Below are positions 1-4,548 of a DNA stretch of 5,426 nt, piece by piece; the stretch's first letter is position 1; each line of letters opens with the position of its first letter. The translations under genes were made by a program, and so were the position numbers. A model generated the notes under the pieces. The model searched no databases. It saw only the letters and a list, made by a program, of their open reading frames with translations, and was not told the DNA's origin. The stretch spans positions 1 through 5,426 of the forward strand of contig JADFJI010000177.1 of assembly GCA_022566235.1 (NCBI GenBank), given 5' to 3'. The stretch comes from Chloroflexota bacterium. GTDB lineage: Bacteria; Chloroflexota; Dehalococcoidia; Plut-88900.

Positions 1-144
1 CCGCCGGGAGAGGTCTCCCTGGGACGGGTCCTCGACCTTTATCACCTCGGCGCCCAGACTGCCGAAAAGCTTGGTGCAATAGCCACCTGATACGCCCTGG
101 CTCAGGTCCAGAACTCTGATCCCGTCCAAGGCTTTAGGGAACAT
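1..144 (-). CDS. Family III (CaiB/BaiF) CoA-transferase, N-terminal fragment
   Basis: Only the first 48 codons lie in the window; the gene continues past position 1. The visible protein opens MFPKALDGIRVLDLSQGVSG and continues into GSLGAEVIKVEDPSQGDLSR. This is the characteristic N-terminal Rossmann-like segment of family III CoA-transferases: LDGIRVLDLS, then a glycine-rich turn, then LGAEVIKVE-P-GD. Members move CoA between acyl-CoA and a free carboxylate through a catalytic Asp that would lie further in, outside the window. The ATG is well supported: AAGGAG at 150-155 lies 5 nt upstream and overlaps the TAA stop of the preceding MaoC gene, so the two are almost certainly co-transcribed and probably translationally coupled. 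Substrate cannot be told. Family assignment is firm; whether it is a transferase or a racemase of the same fold (AMACR type) is open. Confidence 0.9.
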   Translation of the reverse strand, partial: MFPKALDGIRVLDLSQGVSGGYCTKLFGSLGAEVIKVEDPSQGDLSRR

Positions 145-153
145 CGGGACTCC

Positions 154-591
154 TTAGTCGATGGGTACGCTGGCCTTCCCCACTATTACCTTTTCCCCTC
201 GCTGGTTCTCCATCCAGGTGTCCAGATACAGTCTGTTGGTGGGTTCGTTCTCGGCTGGCTCCCTGACCACGGCTTGAGTGGTAAGAGTGTCGCCGCCGCA
301 GACCATGTTGGTGAAGGTTACAGCCAGTTTGCCGCCCCGGGTCCAGCGCTCCCCGAACGCCTCTCTAAGCAGGTCCCAGATGTAAGGCATGGTCTGGACG
401 CCGGGGGCGACCACACCCCGCAACCCGTAGGAGCGGGCCACCTCCTCGTCGGTGTGGATGTTTTTCAGGTCGATGGGACGGCCTTCCAACTCCCTCTCCC
501 GTCTGCAGAAAGAGAGGACCTCCTCAGTGGAGATGGTCTTGGTATCCACTAGGCTGAACCCCGGTTTCAGGTCACTGGCTGATATGGACAT
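154..591 (-). CDS. MaoC-like hotdog dehydratase/enoyl-CoA hydratase, catalytic subunit
   Basis: A 145-residue single-hotdog protein. Residues 41-52 carry D41-L-K-N-I-H46 followed five residues on by A52. This keeps the Asp/His spacing of the hydratase 2 motif (D-x-N-P-x-H-x5-A) of MaoC and R-specific enoyl-CoA hydratases, although the N-P is shifted to K-N. The family-typical G-V-V-A-P-G turn follows at 59-64, and a FTNMV-x2-GDTL strand at 93-103. It therefore probably hydrates an enoyl-CoA, or dehydrates a 3-hydroxyacyl-CoA, in the cytoplasm. The start chosen is the ATG at 591, with AAGG 5 nt upstream; a GTG at 609 in the same frame has no ribosome site and would add six residues. It lies 27 nt after the partner hotdog gene and 9 nt before the CoA-transferase. 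Substrate is unknown. Confidence 0.85.
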   Translation of the reverse strand: MSISASDLKPGFSLVDTKTISTEEVLSFCRRERELEGRPIDLKNIHTDEEVARSYGLRGVVAPGVQTMPYIWDLLREAFGERWTRGGKLAVTFTNMVCGGDTLTTQAVVREPAENEPTNRLYLDTWMENQRGEKVIVGKASVPID

Positions 592-618
592 CTCTACCTT
601 CCCGTACACTTATGCCTA

Positions 619-1023
619 TCATAGATCGATAAGCAGGGTGTTCCTGCTCCTCACTATCTCTCGCCCATCCACGTCATGGGTAACCGTCTCGAACACCAGA
701 AAATCCTTTCCCCTCTTGTTGTATCTATCGGCCACACTCCCCGTGACCACCAGGTCTTTGCCGATGATGGGAGGGTTCAGATAATGGTGCTCCGCCTTGG
801 TGTGAACCGCTTCTCTGGCGGTGTACTGTTTCATCCACGCCAGAGCATAATCGTTATCGGTTACACAGCTTGGAGCGATCGGGCTGCCCGAGGCGTCGAC
901 TTCGAACTCATCCAGCCCCACATTAGATGCCGCAAACCGTGCCAGCTCTTCGGTCAACCTGTATCGGTGGGGCCCGATGCTGTCACCCACCTGGGCATCC
1001 TCTAGGGCTTTCTTGGGGGACAA
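619..1023 (-). CDS. MaoC N-terminal-type (FAS1-like dehydratase) hotdog protein, probable non-catalytic partner
   Basis: A 134-residue protein. The segment from about residue 74 (HTKAEHHYLNPPIIGKDL) to the end (RYNKRGKDFLVFETVTHDVD, then GREIV-RSRNTLL) matches the hotdog sheet of MaoC_dehydrat_N / FAS1-like dehydratase proteins, where Y-x2-P-I-x2-GD-L and F-V-x-E-T strands are typical. No D-x-N-P-x-H hydratase motif is visible, so it is likely the structural half of a heterodimer with the MaoC gene 27 nt downstream. ChsH1/ChsH2 of steroid degradation and the mycobacterial HadAB/HadBC dehydratases follow this plan. The start is set at TTG 1021-1023 because AGGAG lies 5 nt upstream; the in-frame GTG at 1027-1029 overlaps that site and cannot use it. 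A strong extended -10 promoter lies about 40 nt before the gene. Function as a partner is inferred, not shown. Confidence 0.8.
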   Translation of the reverse strand: MSPKKALEDAQVGDSIGPHRYRLTEELARFAASNVGLDEFEVDASGSPIAPSCVTDNDYALAWMKQYTAREAVHTKAEHHYLNPPIIGKDLVVTGSVADRYNKRGKDFLVFETVTHDVDGREIVRSRNTLLIDL

Positions 1024-1024
1024 G

Positions 1025-1034
1025 GGCACTCCTG
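1025..1034 (-). promoter_or_regulatory. Ribosome binding site that selects a TTG start
   Basis: Read on the minus strand, CCAGGAGTGCCCTTG gives an AGGAG core followed by 5 nt and then TTG at 1023. The same 5-nt spacing is seen at the CoA-transferase and DJ-1/PfpI starts. The GTG inside this string begins in the last G of the core, so it is not a usable start for this site. Confidence 0.65.
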
Positions 1035-1061
1035 GTTACCGACGCCTGAGAATCGGGCTAA

Positions 1062-1090
1062 ATCCTAGCATCGGTAGTAAGCTCCGTCAA
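1062..1090 (-). promoter_or_regulatory. Sigma-70-type promoter for the MaoC/CoA-transferase operon
   Basis: On the minus strand TTGACG (1085-1090) and TAGGAT (1062-1067) are separated by exactly 17 nt. TGC directly precedes the -10, making it an extended -10 element. Transcription should begin near 1055, giving a leader of roughly 30 nt before the TTG start. The element sits in the 86-nt gap after the UbiA-like gene, so the MaoC pair and CoA-transferase can be expressed apart from the upstream quinone-type genes. The layout is seen; activity is inferred. Confidence 0.7.
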
Positions 1091-1109
1091 TAAGGCCTAG
1101 CGCCCTTCG

Positions 1110-1838
1110 TTAGACCCTGCTCAGAAGCAGGCCTACGGAGAGCGCCGCCATAGTCATGCTCATTAGCTGGAGGGCTACCTCCGGGGCCGCAACCATCCAC
1201 TCTCGATCCAGCTTCACCACCTCCCCGTGGTTCAAGACGATGATGCCCTCCACATTCCTGGCGGAGCGTCTTAGCAATCGAACGTTCCTGCTCAGGGACC
1301 GCTGGGCCAGGCTGAGGAGAAAGCAGGCCATCCCCACCAGGACAGCGGCAAAGGAGATCTCCTGGGCGTTCACCCAGTAACCTGTGGCCATGGGGAAGAC
1401 ACCCCAGCCCAGTGCGAACCAGTATCTGTTGTGGAAAAGCCCCCCGAAAAGCTCCAGGTTGTAGGCCACGACCATGAAGGCCCCGGCTCCAATGAACAGG
1501 AAGAACCACGAAGATTCCCTGATACTGAACACCGCCCCCAGGCCCATTGCAGCGCCTATGGCAGCTGCTGCAGACACTCCGAGGAACCATCCGGGGACCC
1601 GGGTCCTCAGCGGGCGTCCACGCAGCTCGTCCAGGGCGTGAGCCCCGATGCCCGTGGCCAGGAAGAAGGCAAGCACGGACCATCCCAACCGGTCCAGGTG
1701 CACCGTCGGGGCCACGGCGGCGCCCAGTACAACGTAGCTGAGGTGCCAGACGGTGTAGGGCAGATGCAGCAGGGAAAGGTAATCTCCCCAGCGACCCCAC
1801 GTTATGGTATAGAAGGCCGGTTTAGTGGTCGTTTCCAT
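1110..1838 (-). CDS. Divergent UbiA-like polytopic membrane protein
   Basis: A 242-residue protein rich in hydrophobic stretches, with candidate membrane helices near 30-46, 51-67, 83-103, 110-130, 140-156, 160-178 and 220-238. The opening LSLLHLPYTVWHLSYVVLGA resembles the first helix of UbiA prenyltransferases. The loop after helix 2, H67-A-L-D70-E-L-R-G-R-P-L, sits where UbiA proteins carry NDxxDxxxD followed by R-P. Only D70 and E71 remain of that diphosphate-binding cluster. A second loop, YNLELFGG (126-133), falls at the usual second-motif region but lacks a clear DxxxD. Length is a little below the usual 280-300 residues. The ATG has GGGAGG 8 nt upstream. It follows a UbiE-type methyltransferase on the same strand, which supports a prenyl-lipid or quinone role. 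UbiA membership is probable; prenyltransferase activity is uncertain. Confidence 0.6.
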   Translation of the reverse strand: METTTKPAFYTITWGRWGDYLSLLHLPYTVWHLSYVVLGAAVAPTVHLDRLGWSVLAFFLATGIGAHALDELRGRPLRTRVPGWFLGVSAAAAIGAAMGLGAVFSIRESSWFFLFIGAGAFMVVAYNLELFGGLFHNRYWFALGWGVFPMATGYWVNAQEISFAAVLVGMACFLLSLAQRSLSRNVRLLRRSARNVEGIIVLNHGEVVKLDREWMVAAPEVALQLMSMTMAALSVGLLLSRV

Positions 1839-1927
1839 CGCTCAACCCTCCCCGTGCCTGATGATCCTGAAGACCCGGCCCCTGAAAACCTGTCCAGTGA
1901 AAAGAGAACGGGCCACTCGATAATTAT

Positions 1928-2668
1928 CTACGGGGCTTTGGTGCCCCATATCACCACTGCGCCACCAAAGGTCAATGTTCTAGCCTGTACATCCACCATG
2001 CCGGCCCCTCTCCATGCGGCCAGCAGGTCTTCTAGTGTACAACGGTGGTAGAAAGAGGAGATGTTTGGACCAAGGAACCGTCCCACGTAGCGCCAGCCCG
2101 GTGAGACAGGCCTGGTAGCCAGGGGAAGCGCCCACCGGGTGTAGAAGTTCCACAGGGACCTGATGGCCGGGTTGGGCGGCACGAAGAAGTCCAGGGAGCT
2201 TACTCTGCCCCCAGGTTTCACCACCCGGGCTATCTCTGATATGGTGGCCTGTGGGTCATCGACATAGCGCAGCAGATAGGTGAAGGCCGCCGCATCGAAC
2301 TGGCCGTCGGAGAAACTGAGGGTCTCCGCATTTCCCAGCACCAGGCTTATCCGGTGTTCCAGCCCCTTGGCACGTACCCTTTGCAGGCCCCTCGAGAGCA
2401 TCCCTTCGCTAAGGTCTACACCCACCACCGAGCAGCGATGCATCCGCGCCATTGCCATAGCCACTCCCGCTGTGCCTGTGCAAAGGTCCAGGACGCGATG
2501 GTGGGGCTCCAAGTGGAGCCGGGAGATGAGGAAGCGCCTCCAGTGGCTGTTCTGAAAAAAAGTGAGGGCCTCCAGCAAGAGATCGTACCGGGAGGCGATG
2601 GGATCGAAGAGACGGCGCGCGTGAAGGTTCTTGTTGCTGGCGAGATTAGTGCCGCTCGCCGGTGACAT
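1928..2668 (-). CDS. UbiE/MenG-type class I SAM-dependent methyltransferase
   Basis: A 246-residue cytoplasmic methyltransferase. F-D-P-I-A-S-R-Y-D at 21-29 is the entry motif of the UbiE/COQ5 family. VLDLCTGTAG at 59-68 is the SAM-binding motif I, VVGVDLSEGM at 81-90 carries the acidic post-I residue D85, NAE at 113-115 contacts the adenine side, and RVVKPGGRVSSLDFF at 147-161 is the second UbiE signature, with Glu replaced by Asp160. Family members C-methylate demethylmenaquinone or the ubiquinone precursor ring. The first signature (YDxMN...HxxW) is only partly kept here (YD...NSHW), so another methyl acceptor is possible. The ATG follows the DJ-1/PfpI stop by 14 nt without a good Shine-Dalgarno site, which suggests translational coupling. 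No symbol is given because menG versus ubiE versus a related methylase cannot be settled from one gene. Confidence 0.85.
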   Translation of the reverse strand: MSPASGTNLASNKNLHARRLFDPIASRYDLLLEALTFFQNSHWRRFLISRLHLEPHHRVLDLCTGTAGVAMAMARMHRCSVVGVDLSEGMLSRGLQRVRAKGLEHRISLVLGNAETLSFSDGQFDAAAFTYLLRYVDDPQATISEIARVVKPGGRVSSLDFFVPPNPAIRSLWNFYTRWALPLATRPVSPGWRYVGRFLGPNISSFYHRCTLEDLLAAWRGAGMVDVQARTLTFGGAVVIWGTKAP

Positions 2669-2682
2669 GGAGGGGTCGATAC

Positions 2683-3234
2683 CTAGGCCCGCGCCGCTTC
2701 CTTGGGAACGTGAGCCTCTACCAGGGCTTTTATGATCTCCCGGCAGAAGGCAGGCAGGTCGTCGGGGGTGCGAGAGGTGATTAGGTTCCCGTCTCGCACC
2801 ACCTCCTGGTCGAGGTACAGGGCCCCGGCGTTTACCAGGTCGTCTTTGATGCCGAAGAAACAGGTGGCCTGTCTGCCCCTCACCACATCGGCCGAGGCCA
2901 GGATCCAGCCGGCGTGGCAGATGGCGGCGACCACCTTGCCCAGTTCGTTGGCCCTGCGCACGAAATCTACCATGGCAGGGGTCCTTCGCATGTAGTCGGG
3001 CGCGAACCCTCCGGGGACTACAACCGCGTCGTACTGAGATGCGTCAGCCTCAGACACGGCCACCGTCGCTTTTACAGGGTAGCCCAGCTTACTGGAATAG
3101 GACTTTCCAGCCTCTGGCGCCACCACATCGACCCGGGCCCCGGCCTCGATAAACCGGTAGTAGGGGTACCAGAGCTCCATCTCCTGGTATAGGTTTTCTG
3201 CCAGGATGGCTATCCTCTTGCCCGATAGCTCCAT
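2683..3234 (-). CDS. DJ-1/PfpI family protein (type 1 glutamine amidotransferase-like)
   Basis: A 183-residue, full-length single-domain protein. KRIAILAENLYQEMELWYP near the N-terminus places Glu20 four residues before Pro, the position of the DJ-1 Glu that contacts the reactive cysteine. VVVPGGFAPDYMR at 71-83 is the family's second motif. AICHAGWILASADVVRGR at 104-121 is the nucleophile elbow with Cys106-His107, the PfpI-type Cys-His pair. The C-terminal DGNLITSRTPDDLPAF is also typical of PfpI/YhbO-like proteins, which have been described as proteases, glyoxalase III or protein/nucleotide deglycases; activity here cannot be told. The start is ATG 3232-3234, with AAAGGAGG ending 5 nt upstream. 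An open frame continues another 16 codons upstream but would cover the promoter. It is first in the minus-strand operon, 14 nt before the UbiE-type gene. Confidence 0.93.
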   Translation of the reverse strand: MELSGKRIAILAENLYQEMELWYPYYRFIEAGARVDVVAPEAGKSYSSKLGYPVKATVAVSEADASQYDAVVVPGGFAPDYMRRTPAMVDFVRRANELGKVVAAICHAGWILASADVVRGRQATCFFGIKDDLVNAGALYLDQEVVRDGNLITSRTPDDLPAFCREIIKALVEAHVPKEAARA

Positions 3235-3239
3235 AGCAA

Positions 3240-3247
3240 CCTCCTTT
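3240..3247 (-). promoter_or_regulatory. Strong Shine-Dalgarno site of the DJ-1/PfpI gene
   Basis: AAAGGAGG on the minus strand, 5 nt before the ATG at 3234. It settles the start against the upstream in-frame extension. Together with the promoter next to it, it implies a very short leader of roughly 10-15 nt. Confidence 0.85.
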
Positions 3248-3253
3248 GTCGGT

Positions 3254-3282
3254 ATCCTATAGACGGCGGACGAGGGTGTCAA
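3254..3282 (-). promoter_or_regulatory. Sigma-70-type promoter for the DJ-1/PfpI-UbiE operon
   Basis: On the minus strand a perfect TTGACA -35 (3277-3282) is followed after 17 nt by TAGGAT (3254-3259). An overlapping TATAGG at 3256-3261 would give only a 15-nt spacer and is less likely. Start of transcription is expected near 3247. The same TAGGAT -10 and 17-nt spacing recur at 1062-1090. Confidence 0.75.
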
Positions 3283-3317
3283 TCACAGTGGTAGGCATCG
3301 CCAGCATACTTATCAGG

Positions 3318-3323
3318 TATAAT
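3318..3323 (+). promoter_or_regulatory. Possible -10 element for the tRNA transcript
   Basis: A perfect TATAAT on the plus strand, about 75 nt before tRNA-Gln, in the divergent gap. No convincing -35 lies 16-18 nt upstream (gcatcg region at 3295-3300), and there is no TGn extension. It is the best candidate for the tRNA-Gln promoter, but weakly supported. Confidence 0.4.
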
Positions 3324-3397
3324 CTAATTCGAACTCATAGGCGAGACATTCAACGACATCTGCAGCCGAGTTAGCAGGAATTAGACCATCCGCCCAG

Positions 3398-3471
3398 TGC
3401 CGAGTGGTGTAACGGTAGCACACGGGACTTTGAATCCCATAGCCCAGGTTCGAATCCTGGCTCGGCAGCCA
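3398..3471 (+). tRNA. tRNA-Gln (anticodon TTG)
   Basis: A complete cloverleaf. The 7-bp acceptor TGCCGAG/CTCGGCA (3398-3404 with 3461-3467) has the U1-A72 pair usual in bacterial glutamine tRNA. The D stem is GTGT/GCAC (3407-3410, 3418-3421). The anticodon loop CTTTGAA spans 3428-3434, with TTG at 3430-3432. The T stem is CCAGG/CCTGG around the loop TTCGAAT (3449-3455). Discriminator G3468 is followed by an encoded CCA at 3469-3471. The outermost anticodon-stem pair is a C-A mismatch (3423 with 3439), leaving four perfect pairs. In many bacteria lacking GlnRS this tRNA is charged with Glu and then amidated; nothing in the window shows which route applies. Confidence 0.97.
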
Positions 3472-3473
3472 CT

Positions 3474-3503
3474 AGGACAGCTTTTCGAAGCCAGTGATAT
3501 ACT
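3474..3503 (+). promoter_or_regulatory. Possible extended -10 promoter for tRNA-Asn
   Basis: TGATATACT at 3495-3503 reads as TGn plus TATACT, an extended -10. A partial -35, AGGACA (3474-3479), lies 18 nt upstream, just after the CCA of tRNA-Gln. A start about 7 nt past the -10 would fall at the first bases of tRNA-Asn (3512), so the Asn tRNA might have its own promoter with almost no leader. Read-through from the Gln tRNA is the alternative. Confidence 0.4.
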
Positions 3504-3511
3504 TTCCACAA

Positions 3512-3586
3512 TCCCCGATAGCTCAATGGTAGAGCGAGCGGCTGTTAACCGCTAGGTTGCAGGTTCGAGCCCTGCTCGGGGAGCCA
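3512..3586 (+). tRNA. tRNA-Asn (anticodon GTT)
   Basis: A complete cloverleaf with all stems paired. The acceptor is TCCCCGA/TCGGGGA (3512-3518, 3576-3582). The D stem GCTC/GAGC encloses the loop AATGGTA. The anticodon stem AGCGG/CCGCT encloses CTGTTAA, with anticodon GTT at 3544-3546. The T stem GCAGG/CCTGC encloses TTCGAGC. Discriminator G3583 is followed by an encoded CCA at 3584-3586. It lies 40 nt after tRNA-Gln. Gln and Asn are the two tRNAs amidated by GatCAB in bacteria that use the indirect route, so the pairing may be meaningful, though tRNA clusters often mix types. Confidence 0.97.
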
Positions 3587-3659
3587 CCGTCTGCGTCTAG
3601 TGTAAATGGGCGCACACTCCGCTCTGTCCCTCCATTAACGACCTCCACGATTTGATTGT

Positions 3660-3689
3660 TTGACCGTATAAGGCCGTAGCCGTTATTCT
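3660..3689 (+). promoter_or_regulatory. Candidate promoter of the MBL-fold hydrolase gene
   Basis: TTGACC (3660-3665) and TATTCT (3684-3689) are separated by 18 nt on the plus strand. Predicted transcription start is near 3696, giving a leader of about 43 nt. The rest of 3587-3738 holds no gene that I can support; a small inverted repeat, AGTGT/ACACT (3599-3603, 3614-3618), has a 10-nt loop and no T run, so it is not called a terminator. Confidence 0.45.
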
Positions 3690-3738
3690 GAATATTCGCT
3701 ACACAGACTGCACGAGACCAGCCAATTTAAGGCTATAA

Positions 3739-4437
3739 ATGCGCGGCGTAAGGCAGATCACGGCTAACCTGTATCAAATCTCGGTCGGTGGGGCCAGTGC
3801 GTTCTTGGTGGTGGAAGATATGATTACCGTCATCGACGCCGGTCGCCGGAGAAGTGGGCCTCGGATCCTGGAATGCATAAGGGATCTAGGCCGCTCGCCC
3901 GAAGAGATCTCCCATATCGTCTCCACTCATTACCATTTGGACCACATCGGAGGCATCGCCCATCTTCAGGCGGCTTCAGCGGGCAGGGTAGCCGTTCACC
4001 GCAGTGAGGTGCCGTTCGTGCAAGGTGGAAAGCCTCTTCCCAGTCCGTTCCGAAACCCACTGCTGGCCTTCCTTATGTCCCCATTGGTTCGGCTTGCCCG
4101 TCCACCTCGCTTTTCGGTGGACCTCTGTCTGCAGGATGGGGATATGTTCGAACCTTTGGGCGGGATGGAGGTCGTGCATACCCCGGGACACACTCCAGGC
4201 AGTATCAGCCTCTACTTTAGCCGCGAGGGGTTGCTCATTGCCGGAGATGCTTTAGCAGTTCGTCGTGGAAGTCTTCAACTTCCTTCGCGATGGTTTACAA
4301 GCGACATGGCCCAGGCCAAGGAGTCGGTTCGGCGACTTGCTGGACTGGACTTCGAGGTCCTGTGTCTAAGTCATTTTCCGCCCCTCCTGAAAAACGCTTC
4401 GAAAGATTTGCGTTGCTTCGCAGAGAACCTGCACTGA
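3739..4437 (+). CDS. Metallo-beta-lactamase-fold hydrolase
   Basis: A 232-residue protein with the full metal-binding set: THYHLDHIGG at 63-72 supplies H64, H66, D68 and H69; HTPGHTPGS at 147-155 supplies H151; the Asp of LIAGDAL is D170; and H212 of CLSHFPP closes the site. This is the ordinary two-zinc hydrolase pattern (glyoxalase II / lactonase / thioesterase-like members); substrate cannot be read from sequence. Between the first and second metal motifs, residues 104-122 form a hydrophobic stretch (PFRNPLLAFLMSPLVRLARP from 103) that could cap the active site or touch the membrane. There is no signal peptide. The ATG has a modest AAGG 6 nt upstream. It stands alone or leads an operon with the acyl-CoA synthetase 111 nt downstream. 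A thioester- or lipid-related substrate would suit the neighbour but is only a guess. Confidence 0.92.
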   Translation: MRGVRQITANLYQISVGGASAFLVVEDMITVIDAGRRRSGPRILECIRDLGRSPEEISHIVSTHYHLDHIGGIAHLQAASAGRVAVHRSEVPFVQGGKPLPSPFRNPLLAFLMSPLVRLARPPRFSVDLCLQDGDMFEPLGGMEVVHTPGHTPGSISLYFSREGLLIAGDALAVRRGSLQLPSRWFTSDMAQAKESVRRLAGLDFEVLCLSHFPPLLKNASKDLRCFAENLH

Positions 4438-4535
4438 AATAGACCTGCGCGCCGTTGGTTTTGGATCGTTAACGCACAAGAGCGCGTGACCGCCGAGGTC
4501 CGTCGGATATCGGGGCACATCGGCGCACGAGGAAC

Positions 4536-4541
4536 GGAGGT
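4536..4541 (+). promoter_or_regulatory. Shine-Dalgarno site selecting a TTG start
   Basis: GGAGGT lies 7 nt before TTG 4549. Other in-frame starts are poorer: GTG 4540 overlaps the site, TTG 4543 is 1 nt from it, and GTG 4486 has none. No clear promoter or terminator was found in the 4438-4548 gap. Confidence 0.7.
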
Positions 4542-4548
4542 GTTGCAG

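Noticed and set aside
1087..1800. 237-codon minus-strand open frame overlapping the UbiA-like gene
   Set aside because: It is rich in Gly, Arg and Pro without any family motif, which is typical of a shadow frame in GC-rich DNA. The overlapping frame 1110-1838 has clear membrane helices and a good ribosome site.
1839..1927. Separate promoter for the UbiA-like gene in the 89-nt gap (TGGACA-like -35)
   Set aside because: TGGACA is a fair -35, but no acceptable -10 follows at 16-18 nt, so read-through from upstream is simpler.
1431..2051. 206-codon plus-strand open frame
   Set aside because: It lies antisense to the UbiA-like and UbiE-type genes, has low-complexity charged composition and shows no recognised domain.
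3465..3586. tRNA 3' ends as integration (att) sites
   Set aside because: No duplicated tRNA 3' segment, integrase or other mobile gene was seen in the window.
3599..3618. Inverted repeat AGTGT/ACACT after the tRNAs as a terminator
   Set aside because: The stem is only 5 bp with a 10-nt loop and no following T run.
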